Of a stretch of 64,000 nt of DNA, positions 9,211 through 17,847 are shown in pieces. Within the stretch, counting starts at the first letter, position 1; every line of letters starts with the position of its first letter. The notes beneath the pieces are model-generated. The model had not been told where the DNA came from. It saw only the letters and a program-made list of their open reading frames with translations, and ran no database searches. The position numbers and the translations under genes are program-made. Source of the stretch: Phaeobacter porticola (GTDB lineage: Bacteria; Pseudomonadota; Alphaproteobacteria; Rhodobacterales; Rhodobacteraceae); NCBI RefSeq assembly GCF_001888185.1, contig NZ_CP016364.1, forward strand, positions 3,589,593-3,653,592, in the 5' to 3' direction.

Positions 9211-10361
9211 CAGTCAGCCAAGAGAACACCGGCGGTGGCTGTCCAAGACAGCCAGACCGGGTCTTCCCAAGTAAAGGCACGACGGGAGATGCGGCGGGTG
9301 TTGGCAGCCTGCGCCTTGATCACCGCGCCGGAGGGCAGCTCTACGTGATAAGTTGAGATGTTGCCGAGATACGCGATATCAAGGATGCGTCCCTGAACCG
9401 TATTGTCTGCGTCTGTCGGACGATCCGCGCTGATGGTGACTTTCTCTGGCCGGATTGCCAGATGACAGCGCTGTCCTTCAGAAAACGCCGCTTGGCTTTT
9501 AATCGTTAGTGGCGCTGCGCCATCTTTCCAATTTACGGCGTATTGTTCTGGCCCACTGGGGGTGGCTGTACCGTCAATGATATTCACGTCACCAATGAAA
9601 TCCGCAACATAGAGCGAATTTGGCGTTTCGTAGATGCGATCAGGTGTGGCGACTTGTACGATCTTGCCATTGTCCATTACCGCAACGCGGGACGCGACAG
9701 TCATCGCCTCTTCCTGATCATGGGTGACAATCACAAAGGTGGTGCCGGTTTTCTCCTGGATATCCATCAGTTCAAACTGGGTATCCTGGCGCAGCTTTTT
9801 GTCGAGCGCGCCCAAAGGTTCGTCCAGCAACAAGAGTTTGGGCGCCTTGGCCAGAGATCGGGCCAGTGCCACGCGTTGGCGTTGCCCGCCTGAGATCTGA
9901 TGCGGTTTGCGGCTTGCGAATTTTTCCAACCGGGTCAGGCGTAGCATTTCCTGCACACGTTCTGCGATGTCGTGCTTGGGTCGGTTTTCGCGTTTCAAAC
10001 CAAAGGCGATATTGTCCCAGACGCTGAGATGCGGAAACAGCGCATAGGATTGGAACATCATGTTGACCAGACGCTTGTTCGGCGGCACCGGGGCAATATC
10101 TTGACCTGAAAGGTAAATTTTTCCCTCTGTTGGGGTCTCAAACCCGGCCAGCATACGCATCATGGTGGTTTTGCCGCAGCCTGAAGGACCAAGAAGCGCA
10201 AAGAATTCCTTCTCGTAGATACCGAGAGTGAGATCGTCGATGGCGGTAAACTCACCAAAGCGTTTGGTCACGTTCTGGAATTGGATCAGGGGCTTGGCCT
10301 CTGGATCGTTCCAGGGTTCAAAAACAGGAATGGTCAAAAGGGCCCCCAAGGTTTCGCGCAA
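9210..10361 (-). CDS. potG: Putrescine/spermidine ABC transporter ATPase (PotG/PotA-like)
   Basis: ATP-hydrolysing subunit that powers the importer. Motifs in order: Walker A GPSGCGKTT, Q-loop MFQSYALFPH, signature ISGGQRQRVALARSL, Walker B LLLLDEP and H-loop VTHDQEEA; a C-terminal TOBE-type regulatory domain follows, with IRPEKVTIS near residue 305. Length 383 with the TTG at 10361 used as start. That start has no clear ribosome site, and TTG codons further in are alternatives, so the first 20 or so residues are uncertain. A 92-base gap separates it from the solute-binding protein gene upstream. Confidence 0.9.
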   Translation of the reverse strand: MRETLGALLTIPVFEPWNDPEAKPLIQFQNVTKRFGEFTAIDDLTLGIYEKEFFALLGPSGCGKTTMMRMLAGFETPTEGKIYLSGQDIAPVPPNKRLVNMMFQSYALFPHLSVWDNIAFGLKRENRPKHDIAERVQEMLRLTRLEKFASRKPHQISGGQRQRVALARSLAKAPKLLLLDEPLGALDKKLRQDTQFELMDIQEKTGTTFVIVTHDQEEAMTVASRVAVMDNGKIVQVATPDRIYETPNSLYVADFIGDVNIIDGTATPSGPEQYAVNWKDGAAPLTIKSQAAFSEGQRCHLAIRPEKVTISADRPTDADNTVQGRILDIAYLGNISTYHVELPSGAVIKAQAANTRRISRRAFTWEDPVWLSWTATAGVLLAD

Positions 10362-10453
10362 GTGGTCGGAACAGGCGCATGGAACAGGCGCCGGTGCTCC
10401 TCAATGGTGAAACGCGGGGCACGTGTCATGCCCGCGCGCTCATTGCTGTCGGA

Positions 10454-11539
10454 TCAGGTGCCGGACTTGATCTTTGTCCACATCCGGGTGGCTTTACGTT
10501 GCACCTTTGGCGGGTAGGATTCTTTGATGTAGAGGTTTCTCAGCGTTTCCTCGCTGGGATAGATCGCCGGATCACCGATTACGTCCTCTTCGAGATGCTC
10601 CTGGCTCGCCTTGTTGCCATTAGCGTAATAAACATAATTGGAAGCTGCGGCCATATTCTCGGCTTCCATAATGAAATTCAGGAACTTATGCGCGCCTTCC
10701 GGGTTTGGAGCGTCGACGGGAATCGCCATCTGGTCAAACCACATCAGGGCACCTTCCTTGGGCGCATTGAAGACGATTTCGACGCCGTTCTCGGCTTCGG
10801 CGGCGCGGTCACGCGCTTGCAAGATATCCCCGGACCACCCAAAGGCGACGCAGATATCACCGTTTGCCAGTGCGTTGATGTATTCCGAACTGTGGAATTT
10901 TTTTACGTAGGGGCGGATTGCCAACAATACAGGTTCCGCCTTGGCAACTACATCGGGATCCATGCTGTTGGGGTCTTCGCCGATGTACTTCAGCGCTGCG
11001 GGTATCATTTCATCTGGTGCATCTAGGAAGTAGACGCCGCATTCAGCCAGTTTTTCCATATTTGCGGGGTTAAACACCAGTTCGAGCGAGTCGATCGGAG
11101 CATCTGCGCCGAGAGCCTCTTCGATTTTGGCGGTGTTTGCACCAATCCCGGTGGTGCCCCACATATAATTAACCGAATAGAGGTTGTCCGGGTCGTAGCG
11201 TTCGGTGCGATCCTTGATCACATCCCACATATTTCCCGCGTTCGACAGCTGGGCGGTATCGAGCTTCTGGAACGCTCCCGCCTGTATCTGACGCGCCAAG
11301 AACGACCCGGTCGGAACAACCACGTCATAGCCCGACCCACCGGCCAGCATCTTGGTTTCCAGCAACTCGTTGCTGTCGAACACGTCATAAATCAGATCAA
11401 TACCAGTCTCTGCTTCGAATTTGGTCAGTAGCTCTTCGTCGATATAGTCGGACCAGTTGTAAACGCGAACCTCTTCAGCGACGGCGGCCGCACTGCTGAG
11501 CGCCACGATGGCGGTCAATGTCATCGTCTTAAGTGTCAT
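10454..11539 (-). CDS. potF: Periplasmic putrescine-binding protein (PotF-like)
   Basis: Substrate-binding protein that captures polyamines in the periplasm and delivers them to the permeases. The 361-residue protein begins with a signal peptide (MTLKTMTLTAIVALSSAAAVA, predicted cleavage before EEV), then VRVYNWSDYIDEELLTKFE, the hallmark N terminus of PotF/PotD. SGYDVVVPTG, YMWGTTGIG and FGWSGDI are ligand-cleft motifs of the family. A good ribosome site (AGGGAGA) precedes the ATG. First gene of the potFGHI operon and divergent from a GntR regulator that may control it. Confidence 0.9.
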   Translation of the reverse strand: MTLKTMTLTAIVALSSAAAVAEEVRVYNWSDYIDEELLTKFEAETGIDLIYDVFDSNELLETKMLAGGSGYDVVVPTGSFLARQIQAGAFQKLDTAQLSNAGNMWDVIKDRTERYDPDNLYSVNYMWGTTGIGANTAKIEEALGADAPIDSLELVFNPANMEKLAECGVYFLDAPDEMIPAALKYIGEDPNSMDPDVVAKAEPVLLAIRPYVKKFHSSEYINALANGDICVAFGWSGDILQARDRAAEAENGVEIVFNAPKEGALMWFDQMAIPVDAPNPEGAHKFLNFIMEAENMAAASNYVYYANGNKASQEHLEEDVIGDPAIYPSEETLRNLYIKESYPPKVQRKATRMWTKIKSGT

Positions 11540-11680
11540 TTTTGTCTCCCTGTGCGTGCCGGTTTCCGTGCCCGGCTGATGTGGATTTGATCAAGTTTTA
11601 CCTCATTCGGCAATACTGTTTATGTTTTCACTTGGGAAAACTTGGTGCAAGCTGCCCAAAATTCAGGAGGAACTCCGAAG

Positions 11681-12367
11681 GTGAATCTAAGCCCATCCGA
11701 CCCACCCGTTGCCGGTCAGGCGTCATCAAAACTGCCTGCGCACGAAACCGTCTACCAGACCCTGCGCGGACAGATTCTGTTCGGCGAATTGGCGCCGGGA
11801 CAGCCGGTCACTATCCAAGGTTTGGTGGAAGCGTTGGGGGCCGGTATGACACCGGTCCGCGAGGCGATACGTCGACTCATCTCGGATGGGGCGTTGGTGT
11901 TTCAAGGTAACCGGCGCGTGTCGGTACCAATGTTGCGCAGAAGCGATTTGAAAGAGCTTATTTATGCAAGAAAAACAATAGAATGCCAACTTGCTAGATT
12001 GGCGACAGAACGCGTGACCTTGCCCGATATCAAAGCTCTGGAGCAAATTGATACGGCATTGGATCAGGCGATTTCAACCGGGGATGTGGCCGGCTATCTG
12101 GTTCAGAACTATCAATTTCATACGCGGCTTTATTCACATGCGAATGCGCCGATCCTGACAGATCTAGCCGACCGGCTCTGGTTACGGTTCGGCCCGTCGT
12201 TGCGGGTGGTCTGTGGTCGGTTGGGCACCCAGAGCTTTCCAGACCGTCACAAAGATATCCTTGAGGCACTACATCGTCGTGATGCAGATTTGGCGGCTCT
12301 GGCCATGGAGCGGGATGTTGCGCAGGGTATGGAGCAGGTCAGTCAGGGGTTGGAGCGAGCAAGCTGA
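11681..12367 (+). CDS. GntR-family transcriptional regulator (FCD type)
   Basis: DNA-binding repressor/activator with an N-terminal winged helix (VYQTLRGQILFGELAPGQ, then GMTPVREAIRRLISDGAL, residues about 25-85) and a C-terminal all-helical FCD ligand domain. I chose GTG at 11681 because AGGAGG lies at 11665-11670, ten bases upstream; an in-frame TTG at 11642 lies before that site. It is divergent from potF and 65 bases upstream of the transaminase gene, so regulation of polyamine uptake and breakdown is the likely job. The effector is unknown. The sequence ATTTGATCA occurs both in the potF-gntR gap (11585-11593) and before the transaminase (12386-12394). Confidence 0.85.
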   Translation: MNLSPSDPPVAGQASSKLPAHETVYQTLRGQILFGELAPGQPVTIQGLVEALGAGMTPVREAIRRLISDGALVFQGNRRVSVPMLRRSDLKELIYARKTIECQLARLATERVTLPDIKALEQIDTALDQAISTGDVAGYLVQNYQFHTRLYSHANAPILTDLADRLWLRFGPSLRVVCGRLGTQSFPDRHKDILEALHRRDADLAALAMERDVAQGMEQVSQGLERAS

Positions 12368-12432
12368 TTCGATTGACACGATGAAATTTGATCATATTCT
12401 GGAGCTAATCTGTTTTCTCTGGAGTCTGACCC

Positions 12433-13827
12433 ATGACTGCGATCACGAATCATCTTCCCACGGCCGAGCTTCAGGCACTGGACGCCGCCCATCACATGCA
12501 CCCGTTCACTGCCAACGGTGAACTGGCCGAGAAAGGCGTGCGTGTCATTACGCGTGCCAGCGGTGTTACGCTGACTGACAGTGAAGGGCATGAAATTCTG
12601 GATGCTATGGCTGGCCTTTGGTGCGTTAACATTGGCTATGGCCGTGACGAGCTTGCGGATGTGGCTGCGCGTCAGATGCGCGAATTGCCGTATTACAACA
12701 CCTTTTTTCAGACCACGCACGCTCCTGCGATTGCACTGGCGGCAAAGATTGCAGAGCTGGCGCCGGAGGGATTGAACCATGTATTCTTTGCCGGGTCTGG
12801 ATCTGAGGCAAATGACACCAATATTCGGATGGTGCGCCACTATTGGGCGATGAAAGGCAAGCCGACGAAATCGGTGATTATCAGTCGCAAGAATGGCTAT
12901 CATGGCTCGTCCGTTGGTAGTGGCAGCTTGGGTGGCATGACAGCCATGCACGAGCAGGGCGGCCTGCCAATCCCGGATATTCATCATATCAATCAGCCCA
13001 ACTGGTGGGCCGAAGGTGGCGACACAAACCCTGAGGATTTCGGCCTGGCACGCGCGCAAGAGCTTGAGAAAGCCATTCTGGAGCTGGGCGAAGATCGGGT
13101 TGCGGCCTTCATCGCGGAACCGGTGCAGGGTGCTGGCGGCGTTATCGTCCCGCCCGCAACCTATTGGCCCGAAATTCAGCGGATATGCGATAAATACGAG
13201 ATCCTGCTGATCGCAGACGAGGTGATTTGTGGCTTTGGGCGTACCGGTAACTGGTTTGGCAGTCAGACCATGGGCATTCGCCCCGACATCATGACCATCG
13301 CCAAGGGACTGAGCTCTGGCTATGCGCCAATTGGTGGCTCGATTGTCAGCGATGAGATTGCTTCGGTGATTGGGTCTGGTGAGTTTAATCACGGCTATAC
13401 CTACTCGGGTCATCCGGTTGCATCTGCTGTTGCGTTGGAAAACCTGCGCATCCTGGAGGAAGAAAACATCATAGGGCATGTGCAGGATGTGGCTGCGCCT
13501 TACCTCAAGGAACAATGGGAGGCCCTGGCGGATCATCCACTGGTTGGTGAGGCCAAGATTGTCGGCATGATGGGGTCTATCGCACTGACGCCAAACAAGG
13601 AGACACGTGCGACCTTTGCCGCTGCGGGCGGTACCGTGGGATACATTTGTCGCGAACGCTGTTTTGCCAATAATCTGGTGATGCGTCATGTTGGTGATCG
13701 GATGATCATTTCGCCGCCATTGGTCATCACGACCGATGAGATTGACATGCTGATCTCCCGCGCGCGCCGTTCTCTGGATGAGTGCTATGCGGCGCTTAAG
13801 GAGCAAGACCTGCTCCACAGCGCCTGA
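12433..13827 (+). CDS. Class III amine:pyruvate aminotransferase
   Basis: PLP enzyme that moves the amino group of a diamine or other primary amine to pyruvate. The 464-residue protein shows VFFAGSGSEANDTNIRMVR for cofactor phosphate binding, D262 in IADEVICGFGRTG, and the Schiff-base lysine K291 in TIAKGLSSGYAPIGGS. From memory it is very similar along its length to the Ruegeria pomeroyi amine transaminase of known structure (PDB 3HMU) and to SpuC-type putrescine transaminases. Placement between two polyamine importers supports putrescine or a related diamine as substrate. A strong terminator follows at 13851-13885. Confidence 0.88.
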   Translation: MTAITNHLPTAELQALDAAHHMHPFTANGELAEKGVRVITRASGVTLTDSEGHEILDAMAGLWCVNIGYGRDELADVAARQMRELPYYNTFFQTTHAPAIALAAKIAELAPEGLNHVFFAGSGSEANDTNIRMVRHYWAMKGKPTKSVIISRKNGYHGSSVGSGSLGGMTAMHEQGGLPIPDIHHINQPNWWAEGGDTNPEDFGLARAQELEKAILELGEDRVAAFIAEPVQGAGGVIVPPATYWPEIQRICDKYEILLIADEVICGFGRTGNWFGSQTMGIRPDIMTIAKGLSSGYAPIGGSIVSDEIASVIGSGEFNHGYTYSGHPVASAVALENLRILEEENIIGHVQDVAAPYLKEQWEALADHPLVGEAKIVGMMGSIALTPNKETRATFAAAGGTVGYICRERCFANNLVMRHVGDRMIISPPLVITTDEIDMLISRARRSLDECYAALKEQDLLHSA

Positions 13828-13850
13828 TCTCTGAACGGACTAACATTCAT

Positions 13851-13885
13851 TGGCGCTAGCTCCTATTCGGGCTAGCGCCATTTTT
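13851..13885 (+). terminator. Rho-independent terminator after the aminotransferase
   Basis: A perfect ten-base stem (TGGCGCTAGC / GCTAGCGCCA) with a ten-base loop is followed by TTTTT. It separates the transaminase from the second transporter operon. Confidence 0.9.
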
Positions 13886-14177
13886 GCGTCGGAAAATCTG
13901 ATTTCATGCGACGAATTCAGATTTCAAAGTGTTTCCGATAACGGATTTAGCACTCAATCACAGCGAGTATAGATAGAGTTTCTATCTGATTTGCAATTCC
14001 AATCATGTCGCTTTTTCATGTTCAGTGGTCGCAAAAAGTGCCGTTAACCCAGCCGTCGGCCCTAAGGTAAACCGAAGAGATGATCCGGACGATCCGGTTG
14101 CACACCACTACTCGGGTGTGCTTACATCAAAGCAGAAGTGCAGAGCCAATCTGCCGAACCAAACCAGGGAGCCTCAC
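13886..14177. promoter_or_regulatory. Leader region of the second polyamine-type transporter
   Basis: No gene is supported here, although the frame of the next gene stays open back to 14025. A perfect inverted repeat AGATAGA-GTT-TCTATCT occupies 13971-13987, in an AT-rich stretch suitable for a promoter or operator. Two similar decamers with TGATTTCA or AGATTTCA cores lie around 13900-13927. The ribosome site AGGGAG (14166-14171) for the downstream TTG start is at the right end. Confidence 0.45.
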
Positions 14178-15278
14178 TTGGCTGATGCGTCAAACACGAG
14201 CGCGTTCGTTGAATTCGAACGCGTACAAAAGAGTTATGACGGCGAGAACCTCGTTGTCAAAGATCTGAACCTCACGATGCCGAAAGGCGAATTTTTGACA
14301 ATGTTGGGCCCATCAGGTTCAGGTAAGACGACATGCCTGATGATGCTGGCAGGATTTGAGACAGCGACGCACGGTGATATTCGCCTTGGTGGTGTTTCGA
14401 TCAACAATATCCCTCCACACAAGCGCGGCATCGGGATGGTATTTCAGAATTACGCGCTGTTCCCCCACATGACCATTTCCGAAAACCTCAGCTTTCCGCT
14501 GGAGGTTCGCAATATGGGCAAGTCCGAGCGCGAGCAAAAGGTAAAGCGTGCGCTGGATATGGTGGAAATGGGGGCCTTTGGTGGCCGTCGTCCGGCCCAA
14601 TTGTCTGGTGGTCAGCAGCAGCGGGTCGCCTTGGCGCGGGCGCTGGTGTTTGAACCGGAACTGGTTCTGATGGACGAACCTCTTGGCGCGCTTGATAAGC
14701 AGCTGCGCGAAAAGATGCAGTTCGAGATCACCCATTTGGCACATCAACTTGGTATCACCACCGTTTACGTGACCCACGACCAGACCGAAGCGCTGACCAT
14801 GTCGGATCGCGTCGCTGTGTTCAACGATGGCCGTATTCAGCAGCTGGCACCACCAGACCAGCTGTACGAAGAGCCCGCCAACAGTTTCGTTGCCCAGTTC
14901 ATTGGCGAGAACAATACGCTCGAGGGCACGGTCAAAGAGGTTAACAACGGTATTGCGCTGGTGCAACTTGATGATGGCGAACTGATCGATTGCAAGCCGA
15001 TTAACGTCTCCAAGCCCGGCGAGCGCACCCGTGTTTCAATCCGCCCTGAACGCGTTGAATACAACAAGGAGCGGATGCAAGAAGGTGCCCACACACTCAA
15101 GGCTGAGGTACTAGAATTCATCTATATGGGCGATATCTTCCGTACCCGTCTGCGGGTTGCCGGAAATGATGAGTTTATCATCAAGACCCGGAACGCGCCG
15201 GATCAGGTGCGGTTAAAGCCCGGCCAGCAGATCGAAATCGGCTGGCTTCCAGAAGATTGCCGCGCGCTGGACGCCTGA
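14178..15278 (+). CDS. Polyamine-type ABC transporter ATPase (PotA-like)
   Basis: Energising subunit of a second importer. Walker A GPSGSGKTT, Q-loop VFQNYALFPH, signature LSGGQQQRVALARAL, Walker B LVLMDEP and H-loop VTHDQTEA are all present. A C-terminal TOBE-like domain includes VSIRPERVEYN and EVLEFIYMGD. I use TTG at 14178 (366 residues) because AGGGAG stands six bases before it and the ABC fold begins soon after; the longer open frame from 14025 has no ribosome site and an unlikely N terminus. The following binding-protein and two permease genes lie on the same strand with short gaps, forming one operon that ends at the terminator at 19050. Confidence 0.88.
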   Translation: MADASNTSAFVEFERVQKSYDGENLVVKDLNLTMPKGEFLTMLGPSGSGKTTCLMMLAGFETATHGDIRLGGVSINNIPPHKRGIGMVFQNYALFPHMTISENLSFPLEVRNMGKSEREQKVKRALDMVEMGAFGGRRPAQLSGGQQQRVALARALVFEPELVLMDEPLGALDKQLREKMQFEITHLAHQLGITTVYVTHDQTEALTMSDRVAVFNDGRIQQLAPPDQLYEEPANSFVAQFIGENNTLEGTVKEVNNGIALVQLDDGELIDCKPINVSKPGERTRVSIRPERVEYNKERMQEGAHTLKAEVLEFIYMGDIFRTRLRVAGNDEFIIKTRNAPDQVRLKPGQQIEIGWLPEDCRALDA

Positions 15279-15365
15279 CGTTCGCGCACGTCTGAACCCC
15301 TGGCACGGAACGACCGGGGGACAATGATCTAGATAAATAAAATTTCAACAAGGAGTAGAGTGTCT

Positions 15366-16472
15366 ATGAAACTCACTAAAATGACTGCCTTGGCAGCCAC
15401 AACTGCGCTATGTGCGCCGATGGCGATGGCAGCTGATATGGCAAACGAAATGACCATCGTGTCTTGGGGTGGTGCCTATCAAGAAAGCCAGCTGAAGGCC
15501 TATGTCGAGCCCTATCAGGAAATGCACCCTGATCTGAAAGTGATCTGGGACGAGAGCTCTGCCGAGGCGACTGCAAAGATGCGTGCCATGACCGAAGCGG
15601 GCAATGTGACCTGGGATCTGGTTGACGTTGTTGCGTCCGACGCCATGCGCATGTGCGACGAAGGTCTGGCAGCTGAGCTGGATCACGACGCTGTGCTGGC
15701 CGCTGCCCCCGACGGCACACCTGCAAGCGAAGACTTTGGCGATCTGATCGTCAGCGACTGCTTTGTACCGCAGATCGTTTATTCGACCACCTTTGGTTAC
15801 CGCATGGACAAAGTTGGCGACACGCCGCCAAGCTCCATCTGCGATATCTTTGATACCGCCAAATATCCGGGTAAGCGCTCGTTGCAAAAGCGTCCGATCG
15901 ACAATGTTGAATGGGCTCTGTATTGCGATGGCGTCGCCAAGGAAGACATCTATGATGTTCTGGGCACCGACGAAGGCGTGACACGCGCCCTTGCAAAGCT
16001 GGACTCGATCAAAGATCAGGTTGTCTGGTGGACTGCTGGTGCAGAAACTCCGCAGTTGCTGGCCGATGGCGAAGTTGTTATGGGGTCGACGTTTAACGGC
16101 CGTCTGTTCTCAGCAATTGCCGAACAGAACCAGCCCATCGATATGCTGTGGGATATGCAGTCCTTTGACCTTGATGGTTGGATCGTTCCTGCTGCCCTGC
16201 CCGAAGATCGTAAAGCACGTGTGATGGATTTCCTTAAGTTCGCCACCGACACTCAGCGTCTGGCAGATCAAGCAGCATTCATCTCCTATGGTCCTGCTCG
16301 TGCCTCCTCGGCACCGCTGGTTGGCAAGCACGCTATCTTGGGTATCAACATGGCGCCGCATATGCCGACAGACCCGGCCAATGCTGGCAATGTGCACGTC
16401 TATGACTACGAATGGTGGGCAGACAACCGCGATGATCTGGATGCAAAATTCCAGGCATGGTTGGCCAAGTAA
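15366..16472 (+). CDS. Periplasmic polyamine-type solute-binding protein (PotD/PotF-like)
   Basis: Secreted binding protein with a signal peptide of about 22 residues (MKLTKMTALAATTALCAPMAMA). The mature part begins ADMANEMTIVSWGGAYQESQ, typical of the spermidine/putrescine-binding family (SBP_bac_8/6 type) but without the YNWSDYI sequence of the other PotF-like protein here. ATG at 15366 lies ten bases after AGGAG; a GTG at 15360 is too close to it. Length 368 residues. Polyamine specificity is inferred only from family; other amines or small organic acids are possible. Confidence 0.83.
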   Translation: MKLTKMTALAATTALCAPMAMAADMANEMTIVSWGGAYQESQLKAYVEPYQEMHPDLKVIWDESSAEATAKMRAMTEAGNVTWDLVDVVASDAMRMCDEGLAAELDHDAVLAAAPDGTPASEDFGDLIVSDCFVPQIVYSTTFGYRMDKVGDTPPSSICDIFDTAKYPGKRSLQKRPIDNVEWALYCDGVAKEDIYDVLGTDEGVTRALAKLDSIKDQVVWWTAGAETPQLLADGEVVMGSTFNGRLFSAIAEQNQPIDMLWDMQSFDLDGWIVPAALPEDRKARVMDFLKFATDTQRLADQAAFISYGPARASSAPLVGKHAILGINMAPHMPTDPANAGNVHVYDYEWWADNRDDLDAKFQAWLAK

Positions 16473-16570
16473 TCTGTTTCTGAACAGATCCTGACACATA
16501 GGGAGGGGGCTGCGGGTTAGGCCACGGTCCCTTCTCCACCAACAAAAAATTCCGACGGGGGCTCCTACCC

Positions 16571-17842
16571 ATGAGCGATACCACCCACACCGGACCGGTT
16601 TTGGCCGCCGACGGCACGCCGCTCAAGCGTAGCCTGGCCCGAGCTCTCCGGATGCAGAAGATCCGCGCCCTGATGCTGATCGCGCCACTTCTGCTCTTTG
16701 TCCTTCTGACCTTCATTCTCCCGATTGCTGACATGCTGTTCCGATCGGTTGAGAATAAGATCGTCTCTGATACCCTTCCCAAGACCGTTGTTGCATTGAA
16801 CGACTGGGACGCCAATTCGGGTCAGACCCCGGATGAGGCCATCTTTGCCGCTCTTGCTGCTGATCTTCAGGTCGCTGCTGCGGAAAAGACACACACCCGT
16901 GTTGGGTCACGTTTAAACTATGAGAACCCAGGCATTTCGTCGCTGTTCCGTAAGGCTGGCCGCAAGGTCAAGCGCTGGAACCTGGAAACTGATGGTCCGT
17001 TCAAGGAGCAGTTCGTCCAGATTGATGAAGACTGGGCTGATCCTGAGGTTTGGCGGACGATCCAGACCTACTCGGGAGCCTACACAAACGGTTACTTCCT
17101 CAACGCTGCCGATTTCCAGAAAGGTGCAGATGGAGCAGAAATGCGTCCGGAGACCGAGCGGATCTACGGTACACTATTCCTGCGCACGCTGATTATGTCG
17201 CTTGCTATTACCGTAAGCTGTATCGTTTTGGGCTACCCGGTCGCCTGGATCCTTGCAAACCTGCCGTCACGATCCGCGAATCTTCTGATGATCCTGGTAT
17301 TGCTGCCATTCTGGACCTCACTGTTGGTGCGGACATCGGCATGGAAGGTCATGCTGCAACAGCAAGGTGTCATCAACGATACGCTGGTCTGGTTGGGTCT
17401 GGTCGCGGATGATGCGCGATTGGTTATGATCAACAACCAGTTCGGCACAATCGTGGCGATGACCCATATCCTGCTGCCGTTCATGATCCTGCCGATGTAT
17501 TCTGTGATGCAGACGATTAATCCGACATATCTACGCGCGGCCAAATCGCTGGGCGCGACCAACTGGACAGCGTTTTGGCGGGTCTACTTCCCGCAGTCTG
17601 TACCGGGTATCGGTGCTGGTTCGATCCTCGTGTTCATCCTGTCGATTGGCTACTATATCACACCGGAACTGGTGGGTGGTACCAAGGGTGTATTCATCTC
17701 CAACCGGATCGCCTTCCACATCTCGCAATCTCTGAACTGGGGTCTTGCTGCTGCACTTGGCACCATCCTTCTGGTGGTCGTGCTCGCGCTCTACTGGGCC
17801 TATGACAAGATTGTCGGCATCGACAACGTGAAACTGGGATAA
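16571..17842 (+). CDS. ABC transporter permease (PotB-like) with a large inserted domain
   Basis: Membrane subunit of the second importer. The 423-residue protein has a first membrane helix at about residues 32-55 (LMLIAPLLLFVLLTFILPIA), then about 140 mostly hydrophilic residues, then the usual PotB helices from about residue 200 (LIMSLAITVSCIVLGYPVAW) with the EAA loop LRAAKSLGATNWTAFWRVYF. Ordinary PotB proteins are about 280-300 residues, so the segment between helices 1 and 2 is an insertion, expected on the periplasmic side by topology. It includes GSRLNYENPGISSLFRKAGRK and many charged residues; I do not recognise a fold. No frameshift is evident. Confidence 0.85.
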   Translation: MSDTTHTGPVLAADGTPLKRSLARALRMQKIRALMLIAPLLLFVLLTFILPIADMLFRSVENKIVSDTLPKTVVALNDWDANSGQTPDEAIFAALAADLQVAAAEKTHTRVGSRLNYENPGISSLFRKAGRKVKRWNLETDGPFKEQFVQIDEDWADPEVWRTIQTYSGAYTNGYFLNAADFQKGADGAEMRPETERIYGTLFLRTLIMSLAITVSCIVLGYPVAWILANLPSRSANLLMILVLLPFWTSLLVRTSAWKVMLQQQGVINDTLVWLGLVADDARLVMINNQFGTIVAMTHILLPFMILPMYSVMQTINPTYLRAAKSLGATNWTAFWRVYFPQSVPGIGAGSILVFILSIGYYITPELVGGTKGVFISNRIAFHISQSLNWGLAAALGTILLVVVLALYWAYDKIVGIDNVKLG

Positions 17843-17847
17843 GACAC

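Noticed and set aside
12343..13818. Open frame of about 490 codons opposite the aminotransferase
   Set aside because: Antisense shadow of a clear transaminase gene; composition is His/Arg/Gln-rich without domains.
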